From assembly GCA_023055355.1 (NCBI GenBank), contig JALJCS010000001.1, forward strand, positions 55,991,381 to 56,055,380: DNA of 64,000 bases, in the 5' to 3' direction. A program made the position numbers and the translations under genes. The stretch comes from Agelaius tricolor (lineage: Eukaryota; Chordata; Aves; Passeriformes; Icteridae). The notes under the pieces were generated by a model. The model did not search any database, had not been told where the DNA came from, and saw only the letters and a list, made by a program, of their open reading frames with translations. Below are positions 1 through 12,864 of the stretch, in pieces. Numbering within the stretch: the stretch's first letter is position 1; every line of letters begins with the position of its first letter.

Positions 1-3000
1 ATTTTCATACTCAGATACTTGTGTGAACTTGCATCATAATTGAATTTTCCAAAGCTGAAGGAACTTTTCTTAAAGGGATAGACTATGAGTGTCAAGTTCT
101 CAGCTTGAATTATTGATTATTTTTATTTGCTATTTTGTCCAGATCCTCCCATTCTTTTCTGCATTCTGATTTAATATTTAAAAATTGTTAAGCAATGATT
201 GTTGATTTAGAAGAAAACAGGCTTGTACAATAGTCATATTCCTTAGAAGATTTCATTCTACTATGCTGCATGTACTTATTTCTATAAATGAGAGTTATAC
301 ACAGGCAATTTTTAAGTCCCTACCATAGGGTCTCATGTGACCCAAAAGAAAACCTTTTAAATTTTGGACATGACAACTACTGATTCAGGAGCCAAACAAA
401 CATGTCATACTTGGTGAAGTAAGCTAATTTTCATGGTCTTAATATCTAGGGAATTCTTCTGTGTGACCCATTAGAAAAACTTTCCCAATATTTAAGAGCA
501 TCAGAGGGAGACCATGTCAAGAGCACTTAGAAATCTTAATGCACCACTATAAGGTTACCAGGGCTGGATTTCAAGAGCATCTTCATTGTGTTTATATCTG
601 AGGACTTGCTGAGATCTTCAGAGTATTGTATACCATGCATACTCCATGGTGTAGTTTTATGGCATGATAAACACTCTATAAAATATTTTTAATAAACACA
701 TTCCTTTACTTCAACATACTCAGTTAGAAGTGATCGTGTTGTAACTTCTGAGAGACATTTTCTAACCAGACAAAGCTTTTCAGTGTTGTAAAAATGCGAT
801 GTACAGATGATCCTATCTGCCTCAACTTTGTCTAAGAAACTCTAGCTTTAGCCTGAAATATTTTCTTTTTAGATGGCAATAAACTCGGAAGGCTTATGTT
901 TCTGTGGCAATTGTTAATGACTGTGAATATGTTGTGTTAAACAGTTTAGTGTTGAATTTTATTAAATACATGAGTTAACATCTCAGTTTTGATTTTCTTT
1001 TCTTTCCTAAAATGTATATTTGAGATTTTTATTGCTTTTTAACAGATAAATTTTCACTTCTTTCTGTGACTAAGTGCTTCATGTATTGAAATATGCAGTC
1101 ATTTTCATAATTCTCGTGGCATTAACATCACTACTTTAGGCAGTAAATTTGAGAAAGCAGCTTGAAAGAGATGACTTTCCACTAAGCAATTATTTTTCTA
1201 GAATTTTGCAATAAATTTATTGCAAGAATTTATCTTCTTGTCTGATGATAGCATTTAAGTCAATATGAGTCACACAAGAAAAAAACAGTTTACAATTCTT
1301 AAGAATAATGACCTGAAACTCTGGAGAGAGACATTTTCTCACTTAGCATGGAATTATAATATAGTATAATAGTAGGCTTAAAATTCCTTACAGACCTGGC
1401 CCAGAACTTTGATAATTATAGGAGTTGATTTTTCATTAGGTCTTTGAAAAAAGCCAACTCCAAAGATTTGGAAGAAAAACAACATTGTTACAATAACTGG
1501 GAAGTGAAATTATTTGCTTAGTGATGGGCCTTTCAGTCTGATTTTGTTCATGAAAACAAAATGGAACTGTTCAATCTGGACTCAGTTAATAAAAAAGATC
1601 AGCAAATCAATGTGGTTAATTTAAAAAAAATTGCAAGTTTTTGTTATACCAGTTCATTTCCAAGAAAAGGTATCAGAACTAGAAATCTTATCTCTGTATT
1701 TAGCAGTGATGTGGTTGAAATACACTTGCTCTCCTCAGGTTTTGACAGTTTCACTGCAAGAAAATAATATTGCTACATTGGGAGAAACTTATAAAAGATC
1801 TAGAAAGATGGAGGATGACTGTGAAACAAGCATTTTCGTGAAGGATTAAGAAAAGATGGAGTTAGCAGAGATAATATTATCACTGAATAAAATTACCTAT
1901 AGGAATTTAATAATACTGTCTTAAAATAACTGGTAATAAATAATTGTAGTAGCAGAATGAGATACAGGAAAACTTGGTGACTGGGTGAAGAGGAAGCTAG
2001 AGAAAGTCACAAAAAAGAAAGCATCAAAAAATGCAATAAAGAAGCATAAAAAACCTCTGAGAAATTGTATTCTATTATTCATCATAGTAATTTATCCATA
2101 AAAGAAATCTGTTCTGGTTAAAAATATGTTAGTTACAGTATATACATTGATTTTATCTCATGAAAGGCAGCACCATACTGTGGCTTTATCAACTAAGTCA
2201 ACAAGAGTTCCAAAGTATCTCAGCTGGTGTTGGATAGGGTCTACTCAGGAAGTAAACTCTGTATTTGCATAAGGAAAGAGGGAACTAAATAAAAGGTATT
2301 TCACTTTTTCATTTATGTAACACACTTCTATCCTAACTTCTGTCTTATACTCTCCATCTGTATGATGCTAGTTTGTGCTTGCACAGTACTTGACACAAAA
2401 GCACGGATGCTTTTGCCCCATTTAGACCACTAAACCCTCCCCTGAAGGTAGTGGGTGACTGTCTAATCTATTGAGTGACTGATTTGGCCCAACAGACTGA
2501 TTTTATGGATAAACCAACCACTTGCACAATAGTCATCAGTATGCTGAGGGCATATAGGGCAATTCACCACTGTATAGCTTCTATAAATGTATAAATAAAT
2601 GTATCTTTATTATAAATTTGTGTGTTATTCTTATCATTGCAGGTGACACCAATTTAGAAGGTTAAATTCTATTTTCAAAAGTCCTTTACATTTTTAACCA
2701 CAAAGAAATTTAAATCTCTAAGAGTCACTAATATGACATAGATATCATGAAGTAAATATCACCAGTTAATAAATGAAACATCATACATAACTGTTGAAAA
2801 TACAACCAGGCCTCCTGAATGACTCAGAGAACATCAAGTATGTAGAACCCATGATACTAAATTCTGGTTTTCAACATAATAGTGAATGTTTACTTATGAA
2901 GTGCCCGATTCCCCAGTAACAAAAACTTGTCTTTAAGCTATTCTTCAAACTGTAGAAATGTTTAGAATTCTATAAAGTTCATGAGTTTTGTTCACTAAAA

Positions 3001-5502
3001 CTTAAGGATTTGATTCAGGTCAACATTACAAACAAATTTCTGTGTGATCTCATGAAGAACCATATCTGGTTCTTTTTTACATATCTGTAACAAACCAGTG
3101 TTTGTAATTATCAAGTCCCCTATTGGACAGATGTGCAGTGTAATATTCTCAGTGCTGCCATGTAGGAATTATGCTCACTTCTGAGTAACTTGCTGGTCTT
3201 CTCAGTCCCACTTCTCAAACAGCAAAGGCCATACTCTGATGTCCCTATCATTAGATTTGCATTTTAACTATACTTGATAGCACTGCAGAGAAAGTGCCTG
3301 AGGATCATAGAAGAGTCCTTGTCATTGATAAACTCATTAGGCCTAGCATTAAAAGATATATTGATTAATTTCTAGAAAAAATAAAGGAACAAATAAAAGA
3401 AGTTCTGGTACTGTCAATTGGATTACCATCATAATGAGAAATACTTTCAGAGGCAGAATAACACTGCCTCAAGAAAGTTTCACTGCTGATTTTCCGAATG
3501 TGGGTATATGCTGTTAGCACCGAGGGCATGAGAGTCACCCGGAGCCTTTCTCTGCTAAAGCAGAGATTGCTAAAGCAATCTTCCAGAGAGCACAACAGAG
3601 AGAGTAAATTGTTGTTCCTGTAAAACTGGGCAGAGGTCCACTGAAAGGAGGAAGTCAGCCTGCTCAGGTAACCTGGCAGCTCTCCTGCCCTTGACTCCAT
3701 GAACTTCCATTCAGGCCTTTGAAATGAGAGTTTGTAGGGAGGCATTCGGTCCTGTAGTGCTGCTTTGGCCTGATGGGATTAATGGTAATGGGGGTCTGAG
3801 ATTGAGACCTCCCTTACTACAAAGATTTTGAAGATTCATAAGTTTTGTGCATGTCACATCAGCATGATAGTAAAGCCTTCAGAATATTTACAAAAAAAAA
3901 TAAATAAATCGTAATGATGACTCCATTTATGATCAAAATGCTCCTCTTTTTCATACAAGTTTTCTTCTTTCCCCTGGGAACAGACTGGAGATTATATGCT
4001 GAACTGCAAAGGAGTTTTCCCTTGAATATGTTACCAAAACCAGTGTCTTTAAAGACTTTTTTTTCTGCAGAACAATGTTTAATGATAAAAAATAACATTT
4101 TTGAAGGTGTCTTGCCTGTTTGCTTAATGAACTAGGCAATAGTCTAAGGTACTTGGATAGCACAGAGCCCTAGATATGACATGATAGCTAAATCATAAAA
4201 ATGTATGTAGGATTTGGCTGCAAGATTATGTTTTTAATGAGGTAAAACAATATCAAATACATTTCTCTTTTTGGATAACCAGTAGCATTCAAGACTGTCT
4301 TGCAATTAATTTCCAAAGTTCTCAGTGGTAAAACCCTCAAATGAGATGCCTCAACTCTGTTTGGAGATACTTCATTAGAGCCATTAGATTTGTGATGTGT
4401 TTCTTTTTCCTCATCTGATTCCTTAGAGTAGCCTGCTTTGGTTGGAGGTGACTGACAAATACAAATGAACTGGGTTTGTGTCTGTCATGATTTAGTCCTA
4501 GATGGCAACTAAAAACTGTGCAGTTGCTTACTCACACACTCCCCAGGTGGGATGGGGAGGACAATTGGAAAAAAAAAAAAGTAAAACCCATGGGTTGAAA
4601 AAACAGCAGTTTAAGAACTGAAATAAAATAGAATAAAAAATAAAACAAAATAAAATAATAATAGCAATTACAATACGACTGGGTAATCAAGCTTAGGTCA
4701 TACACATATTCAAAATTAACAAACAGTCTCAGATTCTTGAAAATACATAGCAATACATGTATAGTAATTTGCAGTAATAATTTGGTAAAGAGGTCACATT
4801 CAATTTAAAAGGAAGACATTTGAAAATATATTTAGGTTGCTTTTGTCAGAAGAAGTCAACCTGCAGGAAAGTTGGATCTTTCAGCAAGAAGAAAACTTGC
4901 TCTGAAATTTCTGCTTTCACAGAAATCAAATTAATGCCTATTGTTTCTTTCTCTCATCCTATGTTATTTCATTACCACAATCTTTTCTATTGCACTGGTA
5001 AAATCTTTCTAGTAAACTGATAATTTTCCATGCTATTCTGAACAAATATAAAAGAATGTGTGATCAACCTTTGTACTGAATTTATCGGAAATTCATAATA
5101 CAAATAATTGGATTTTAATTAGCTCTTTCAATAGTCTATTTCTGAAATTTGCTACAGATAATCAGCCACTATACTAATGTAGACTAGCAATAATTAACAT
5201 TCAGCTTTCTGGCACTAGTCTCCGGAACCATAGCTTGCTTCCTAGTATTTAGGGCAGTCCTTGAAAATAATGTGATAAAGCACTCAAGAGTGTTCAACCA
5301 ATTAGTGTGCTCGGATGAGTGAGCTTTCCAAGCCATCTGATTTTAAAAGTGGGTGCCTCATGCTGTGGAATATTGTCTCTGCTGAATTTCCAAAAGACTG
5401 TTCCATTAGATAATGGGGCTGGAGAAGAAAACTGGAAACAGAATATATTAACCTGAAATGAAACTCTGCTGGCTGGTGAGAGAAAATGGATGCCACTCAA
5501 GG
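1..5502. other. AT-rich non-coding DNA
   Basis: No gene or recognisable repeat family was seen. Open frames are short and lack splice context or protein-like composition; the longest is a 126-codon minus-strand frame at 3365-3745 that resembles no family I know. Local features are a perfect 20-base palindrome at 1206-1225 and an A-rich patch with short AAAT/AAAAT units around 4620-4660. The stretch is consistent with intergenic or deep intronic bird DNA. Confidence 0.6.
1206..1225. repeat. Perfect 20-base palindrome
   Basis: TTGCAATAAATTTATTGCAA equals its own reverse complement. It places two TTGCAAT motifs, which resemble C/EBP half-sites, in inverted orientation around an AATT centre, and an AATAAA hexamer is readable on each strand. 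No function can be assigned from sequence alone, and palindromes of this length also occur by chance in AT-rich DNA. Confidence 0.85.

Positions 5503-5555
<53 letters not shown>
5503..5555 (+). repeat. Poly-A mononucleotide run (A)53
   Basis: Fifty-three uninterrupted adenines lie between GG and GTAGTGAGTGG. The upstream flank does not look like a CR1 tail, since bird CR1 elements end in octamers rather than poly-A, and no clear target-site duplication is visible. It is either a mononucleotide microsatellite or the tail of an old retrocopy whose body is no longer recognisable. Run length is likely to vary between individuals and is prone to sequencing error. Confidence 0.9.
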
Positions 5556-5558
<3 letters not shown>

Positions 5559-8426
5559 GTGAGTGGCAGAAAAGGCTCTAGCTATACTTGTGATTTTTTC
5601 ATCCCATTCCAAAAGCCAGATTTGCATTATGATAGTAAGCATTTAATGGGTAGGTACACAATGGTCATGTTACTATGAGAATTCACCTTTCAGAATATTT
5701 TGTGGAATCAAGAGGGTTACTCTCTGCTTTGCTTATGTCTCAAGATGTTCAGCAGTCTCCAAATGCCATGCTCTTCTCAACATTTATTAAAAAGATTCAC
5801 ATTTAATTGAAAAAAAAATTCTATAAGTTTCAGGAAAAATTCCAACATGTTCTCAAAATCTAAAACCAGGTGAAATTCCTTTTGGTTAATACATGTCATT
5901 AAATAAACAAATTAACTGTGTTTTTTGTGTCAGCTAAATTTGCACACAGCACTCTAAAAAGTATATCTGTTATGCAAAGCCATGCTGTTAATCAAAACCT
6001 GCAAATTATGACCTGTTTATACTCAGGTAGTTTTTTATCTAATGTATTAGCAAAATGTCTGATCCAGACATTTGGGTTTGTCAAGTCTATAATCTACTAA
6101 TAACATAGTACTTAGCTAGAAAAATCTCAATTAAAATACAATTTTAGAATTTTTTCCTAAAGTGCCTGAAAATTGTTAATCTATGCTTTAATAGGGCAAA
6201 ATTAGATCTAGAGTATATTATGAGAATAAATTGAGCGATTTTAATCTAGATGATAGAAAAATTCATTTATGTCTATATTTCCTATGTTACATCTCAATAA
6301 TCTGTATGCAACTGTGAGCTGCATTAAGTCTCACCCATACCCAGATTCCCTCATTTTCATGCAAAGAAAATGTTAAGTACATGCTAGGGAGAGGAGCCAC
6401 TGAAGAACACCTTGAAAATAACATATGAACACAAGCCTGTAGGCCCATCCATGGAGAGGAATTTTTTTCCCCAATATGCTTGCTCCATTTTTGGTGTTGC
6501 TCTGACCAGCAGTATTTCTTTCAGTCTTTCTGCCCCTAATATGGCATCTGAATTTCAAGGACTGTCTTTAAAGTTACACAAGAGCCTGTTAGACTGGCTT
6601 CATCTTGTGGGAATCGTACCATAAAAAAGCCCAGAATGCCTAAGCTGTATTCCCTGAATACATACACAAAGCTGATTACTGATACTTCTCACTATGACTG
6701 TTGTGTCCACCACTGAATTGAATTAGCTCACATTTCCTTAAAAAATAAAATAAACCCAAACAAGCAAACAAACAAAAAACAAAATAAAAAAAATGCACAC
6801 ACACACAAAAAAAAGAGTGCTAAAACTGATTGGTAGAAATGACTGTGAGGAGCTAGTATGTGAGATGCCTACACAGATTTCTTTCAATAGATTTTGTCTT
6901 TCAGAGATGGGGAAGGTCACTTTTATCTTCTAAAAACCTCAGCAGCTGCTGTGAGAAATAATAGAGATTAAAATGCTAAGGAGCTCCCTGAGATGTAGAA
7001 GATCAAGGAAAATTTCCTGAACACTTCCTGTGTCCTGAAGACTAAATCTCACATGAAGATACCGCACAACAAATGGTAGGCAGCAATGTGAAGAAACATA
7101 AAAAAAAAACCCAAACCCAGCAAACCAACCAGCCAATCAACCAAATGAAGAAACAAACAAACAAAAAAGCAAACAAAAAATAATCTCCTTCCAAAAACTC
7201 TAGAAAAAAACCCACAGGAGATGTGAAAAGCCGAAGCTTTCTGCAATAGTTCTAGCTTCCTGGAATATGCTGTGGTTTGTCACAGCATATTGTGATTTGT
7301 CATTTCTACCTGGAGGTACCAGTCCAGTCCTCCTGCCTTCATTATGATCCATGTGGCAAAGCTTTTTCTGCATTTGAAAATGGAATTGAATGTTTTAAGA
7401 TGTGCATGCTCTTTCTTGAACCCTTTTTGTGCTCACAGTCCTGCAGACCAAGGAGGGGGAGGTGGTATGATGCTTCCTCAGCTCCTAACATAGTTCTCAT
7501 TCATTTCTGTCCCTGGTATGCACCTTTGAAAAAGAGAAACACATGGGTCTCCTTTCCTACTTTAATCACCCCAATCAAGTCACTCCTTTGATCAACATCA
7601 CAAATCACAGTACATTGCATATTCTAGAGCAAATAGGAGAAAGGTGTGTTGTAGATTGATATTCAAATGGCACATAAAAGATGTGTAGCACAGATCAAAG
7701 AGGAGAATGTTGTGTTTGGGCTTGTTGGTTGTGTTTTACTGTATTACTTATGTCTTTGGTTAACAAGGGTTCTGAAAACAGGCTGACTCAATGAGCTTCT
7801 AGGGGAAAACTCATTTTCTGTTGTCTATTCAAAGAGTTATCATGCCAAAATTTTATTGACTCTGTTTTCTAATTTGATTACAAAACAGCTGAAGAGGCAT
7901 GAAAATATATATTCACACCAGCAATATTTAAAATATTTACTGTGCTTTGGGTCACACAACATCATTTTTCAGCCCATTAAGTCCTTATATATGGCTCCTA
8001 TTTTCATTGTGCTTATACATGGTTTTCATTATCATGCTCTCTCTGGTGAGACATGAAGGTTCTGCTATCCCCTTCACAGATGGAAAACTTGTGTATCTAA
8101 AGTTTAAGATCAACACTGAGCTTCCTTTGCCCAATTCTCTATACAAGATATGCCCTACAAGCACCTCACATCAGCTCCCATTCTGCACTCTGAACACATA
8201 CATCATTAAGTCTGTTCCTATCAGATGGTTGTCAGTTAGCAATTAGTCCTTTTTTATCTCTCTGAAAATTAATAGCATGGCCCTAAGTTCTGTTCCTTAC
8301 AAAGCACTTGAAATCTTATTTTATGCAAATACTGAGGTTTTTTTGAGTTGTTTTTATTTTTAATTATTACTATTGTTGTGGCAGGTGTGACTTAACCATT
8401 ATTTTTGTTTGTTTTTTCTTAGGAAA
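5556..8426. other. Non-coding DNA with A-rich simple tracts
   Basis: No gene was recognised. A-rich low-complexity patches with CAAA/CAAAA units lie around 6738-6815, including a short CA run near 6796, and around 7105-7185. They generate artificial open frames on both strands. A perfect 11-base-arm hairpin sits at 7264-7291. Sequence just before 8427 is T-rich and abuts the minus-strand CR1 copy. Confidence 0.6.
7264..7291. repeat. Inverted repeat, 11-base perfect arms
   Basis: AATATGCTGTG at 7264-7274 is followed by a 6-base spacer and its exact reverse complement CACAGCATATT at 7281-7291. The arms could form a compact hairpin in DNA or RNA. It is too short for a typical microRNA precursor. 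Confidence 0.85.
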
Positions 8427-9456
8427 CACAGAATCACAAAATGGGTGAGACTGAAAGGGACCACAGCCATCTTGTTCAACCTCCCTACTTAGGCAGGGTC
8501 ATCCTAGAACACATGGCACAGCACTGTGTCCAGATGGCTCCTGAGTCTCTCCAGCAGGGAAGACTCCACACACTCTCTGGACAATCTGTTCCAGTGCTCA
8601 GTCACCCACACAGTAAAGAAGTTCTTCCTCCTGTTCAGGTGGAACTTCTTGTGCACCAGCTACTCTCTCTTTCCTCTCATCCTTTTGCTTGCCACCACCA
8701 AGAAGAGTCTGGAAACATCCTCTTGACACCATTCTTTCAGATATTGATACACATTGGTGAATTCTTCTCTCAGTTCTCTTTTCCCCAAGCTGAACAGGTC
8801 CAGTTCCCTCAGACTTTCCTTGGAAGACAGGTACTCCAGTCCCTTCATCATCTTCATTGCCCTCTGCTAGACCTGTCACAAGGGCTCCATGTCTCTTTTG
8901 CTGAGGAGCCCAACACTGGACACAGCTCTCCAGATGAGGCCTCACCAGGGCTGAGCAGAGGGGCAGGATCACCTCCCTCAACCTGCTGGAAATGCTCTTC
9001 CTAAAGCATCCAGGATGCCATTGGCCTTTTTTGATCATCAGGACCCACTGCTGGTTCATGGACAGCTTGTTGTGTACCAGGACCCCCAGGTCCTTCTCTG
9101 CAGATCTGCTTCCCAGCAGGTCAGGCTCCAGCCTGTCCTGATGCCTGGGGTTATTCTTCCCAAGGGGCAGGACCCTGCATTTGCCTTTGCTGGACTTCAG
9201 ACAGTTCTTTTCTGCCCTCTCTCCACCCTGTTGAGGTGCTTCTGAAGGGCTGCACAGCCCTCTGGCCTATCAGCCACTCCTCCCAGCTTTGTGTCATCAG
9301 CAAACTCTCCAAGGATGCATCTGTTCCTTTGGCCAAGTCACTGATGAATAAGTTAAACAGTCATGTGCACAGTATTGAATTTTGGGGAACACCTCTGGTG
9401 ACAAGCCTCCAACTGGACCCTGTGCCACTGATTGTGACCCTCTGAGATCTGCTGTG
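8427..9456 (-). mobile_element. CR1 LINE fragment, 3' portion, minus strand
   Basis: The block reads in the orientation typical of a reversed avian CR1. It begins with the tail-side motif CACAGAATCACAAAATGGG, then passes through the CR1 3' region and into ORF2. Translation of the minus strand gives the diagnostic C-terminal ORF2 phrases listed under the pseudogene entry. The copy is 5'-truncated at about 9456, as most CR1 copies are. A 3' octamer array is not obvious at the 8427 end. Diverged and frameshifted, so inactive. Family assignment is from recognition of the consensus, not a database search. Confidence 0.92.
8440..9445 (-). pseudogene. Decayed CR1 ORF2 (reverse transcriptase) C-terminus
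   Basis: The minus strand encodes the tail of a CR1 ORF2 protein, the endonuclease/reverse transcriptase that copies the element, split over several frames. One frame (8598-9059) carries REVILPLCSALVRPHLESC followed by WAPQ, a hallmark of this family's C-terminal segment. A second frame (8660-8857) continues with GLEYLSSKESLRELDLFSLGK and then LREEFTNVYQYLK. The two frames differ by one position, so a frameshift lies near 8860-8890. Further upstream (about 9060-9445) there are additional stops and frame changes. The catalytic reverse-transcriptase core and the endonuclease domain are absent because the copy is 5'-truncated. It is a molecular fossil with no expected product. Confidence 0.88.
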
Positions 9457-12400
9457 TTTTATTTCTCAGAAATCGTGAGCTTTCTTCCTCTTTTTTTATA
9501 TTTTAAAATTTACTTGCACAGATCTCCCACTGATGTATGTAAAACTAACCAATGAAATAGCCAATTTGCCTAAAAGGAAACACATGCACAGCTGTTCGCA
9601 GAATCATGGCTTCAGTGTGCACATCATGAATCCAGAGAGGGCTGCCTGTGGCTCTGGCTGGGCAGCTATACAAATGGCTGGCAAATCAGCCATTTCCCTT
9701 TCCTTGCTTTTTAGGAGTGGTTCACATCCCAGGGCACATACCTATTCAGTAAAAGAGAAACACAGCCACTTCTTCCTGTGCTTCTGTTTCTCAGATTGAG
9801 GTTTGGGAACACTTACAGTGGGACAAGTAACTTATGCCAAGTCACAGTGGTTATTTGCACTGTGATCATCAGGGTGCAAGGCAGGACTGGATGGTGATTC
9901 TCAGAATTAAATACTCTCCTTTTCTTGGAGTACTCAGTAAAGAATGAATAGCTAATTAGTAATTTGCCTTGGTGTTGTACTGTCAATGTAACAACCCTTG
10001 GATTTGTCATTTCACTCAGTTGGCAAATAATGGACAGAAAAGGCTTGGGGGTTTTTTGTTGGTTTTTTTTTTTTCTTCCCTAATCCATTTCAAAGCCTTG
10101 AGCTCTTACACGGAGCCTTTTGGCATATCTGAATGCCTTTGTCTGGTTAGCTGTCAGAGAATGATTTCATGGGGGCATCCTTTTCTACCGAGGTTCACAG
10201 AGACTTCATATGCTGGTAACAAAATATGTCCCTATTGAGCTTTGTATCTGCTGATGATTGAGTAAATGCTTGTGAAGGTGAGATACCAGCATGCTCATCA
10301 CCTTTTACTGAATCTATTTCCATATTTCACCAAGGCTTTGCAAGTACTTGGTACAGAAACAGCTCTGTTTATTGGAGGTGCTTGTTCCCCAGCCTCCTGG
10401 GACTGTGCCCAGTTGCAATCACAGCAGTGTTATAGCAGTTCCTTCCTGTCCCTTTGATGTAGCACTTGCTTTTTAAATCCCTGCTGCTTTCACTCATTTT
10501 TCTCAGTCTGCTTTTTGGCTTGATTTCTGAAGGTACTGGGGCTCTTTCAGGGACAAAATTTTAATAGGGAGCGCATGTTTCTCCCACCTCACTGTTTTGT
10601 TAATTCATAGTGTTAAAGCTTGAGCTATTTAATAGCTCAAACAACCTCTACAAGGACTGCAGAGAACTGCAAGGATTACATCAAATACAGCATCTACTAC
10701 ATAATGCTTAGGCGATGTCAGCTCTAATAACCAAGAAATTGAACCCTGTTTATTTCCAAGTTTCTCTCCTTACCCCCTCAAGTTACTGCAGGGGTTTAAA
10801 GAGTGTAAGGCTCTGGAGGAGGCACTTGGTACTTGCAGGATGAAAGTATTAGAATTGCCTTGCAGCAAAAAGTGTAAGAATATCACTTTTAGAAAAACTG
10901 AATGGACTCTTGTATTCACTTTCATGGCCCAAGAAGATCAAGGTGCAGATGGCAAATCTGACATTAACACCGAATCTAAATAGCTTAGAAAACATTTTGA
11001 TTTAGACTGTCCAAGGTGTTTTATATAGTTACAAAGCTTGCTTTTACAATTTTTTGTCATAAAATTGGCAAAGGTCTTGTAGCTCAACACAGGGATATTA
11101 GAGAACAATTGGCACTTTTTCTCTGTATACAGAAGGAGAATGAAGATATAAAACCCAAACTGAGAGCAGAAGGCATTTAATCTAGTATTTTTCCCCTAAA
11201 GTTAGTGTGGCTAAATTCCAGCAAAATATGTACTACAAGCATACCTGGTATACCTGGAGAGATTTATTTTCCTTTACACAATTCTTTTAAACCCACTTAT
11301 TGCCTTTTTTTACAAACACAACATGTGAGAGCTCAGGATTTCACAAACAAATCTACTGTGAATTAACAGTGGGATTAAAATAAAATGTAAATCTTGTTCA
11401 ATGGACTCAGCACTCTTGTTCTTTATGTGAGCAATGTTATGTCTTCATTCTTGGTTAAGAAACTTACCTTAATGTTTTTAAAATGGAAACAACACTCATT
11501 TCCTTTCAACACATACCACCTTCAAGGTCACAGTCCTACTCCAATAAAGTCTAGGAGGAGGAAGATCCAAGTTAATTTTAGAAACTGTCAGACAAATTTT
11601 GCCCTCAGTTGGACCCTATGGATTTCTGTAGGAGTAAGAGGGTGGCACAAGGAGCAGAATTTCTCTGTTGTCCATTCCTATTCATACTGTGCCAATCATC
11701 ACAGCATCTGAACACTTCCCAAATTAGGACTAAACAAAGAAGAATAATGTCTGTGGTGGGAAATTTCCTTTCTGTGTCTCCCCCACAGCGAAAAGTTCTG
11801 TGAATGCTGTGTAGGAGGGATGTTGTCATGATCATATAAACAAAAGAGGTAAATGTATATTATAAAAAATAAAGGAAAAAAACAGCAGACATGAATATTT
11901 ACTGCCTGTTGGGAAACAAAATCTTACATAAATGAGCTTTATAATTGAACCAGAAAGGCTTCTAGTTTGTTGACATACTGTTCTCTGAAACAGATTTTCA
12001 AATTCCAGACTTCACTGTAAACCTTCAGCAATGAACGCTGGGGTCAAGACGGGAAGTCTATGAATGTGGACCTAACAGAAAGTATCATTATTATACACTG
12101 AAGAGAAAAATATAAATTTAAAGGACATCTTTTAATAATTTGAGTTATTCACTAAAATGTATAGGGATAATGTTTGTATTTGTTTAGTAAATTACAAAAG
12201 ATAATCAGTGATCCATAGGACAGGGAAACTCTGCAGCATCAGTTCATTGTGGGGGCCACCAATATCAGTGCAGATAAAAATCTTGTCAGTTATATTTCAA
12301 GCCATCCATCCCAATATTTGGACTTACACAACCTTAGTTCCAAATCTTCTGCTGATGTTAATTAACCCTTTGTTAATTAATCCCATGATTTCAATGCCCC

Positions 12401-12864
12401 CGTGAATCCATTGACTGTTATCATGGGTGCATGGAGATTTGCAGACATTTGATTTGCAGGCCTGCAGAAATTTTGTGGGTTCAAGGGACATCATCCCACA
12501 ATAAGGAGAAGACAATGCAGAGCCCAGGACATACCCCAGGCCAATACACATTACCAATCAGATCATCTTACTTCTTCACTAAACATGGAAAATTCTGGAA
12601 TATTTAAATAGTATCTAGGCTAACATCTAATCACACTGAAATAGCATGGTCTTAGCTAGGCAGAAAGCAGGAATGCTATAAAGTTCCTAGAGAGAATTAA
12701 AACAGCCCTTTCCCTAGGTATAAGCTCTGCACTCTGCCTGGTTTCTGTGACCACACTTACCACTGAACTGATTAGTGCTGGATGCCCTAATTTCAGCAAT
12801 AACAGCTCGTTCTCCACAAGACAAGCACTGATGTGCACAGCTGTCAGTCCTGATGGTCTCTGCT
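9457..12864. other. Non-coding DNA
   Basis: No gene or recognisable transposon was seen. Open frames of about 60-105 codons are present but lack splice signals or recognisable protein features. A T-rich run lies near 10050-10080 and a 10-base-arm inverted repeat at 10620-10640. Confidence 0.55.
10620..10640. repeat. Near-perfect palindrome, 10-base arms, 1-base centre
   Basis: TTGAGCTATT at 10620-10629 and AATAGCTCAA at 10631-10640 are exact reverse complements around a single T. The arms contain AGCT cores. Function unknown. Confidence 0.85.

Noticed and set aside
3365..3745. 126-codon minus-strand open frame
   Set aside because: No family resemblance and no splice or start context. A frame of this length is expected occasionally by chance in 64 kb.
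5448..5678. Poly-Phe and poly-Lys frames
   Set aside because: Translations of the (A)53 run.
8441..9004. 187-codon plus-strand frame
   Set aside because: Antisense shadow of the minus-strand CR1 ORF2 fragment.
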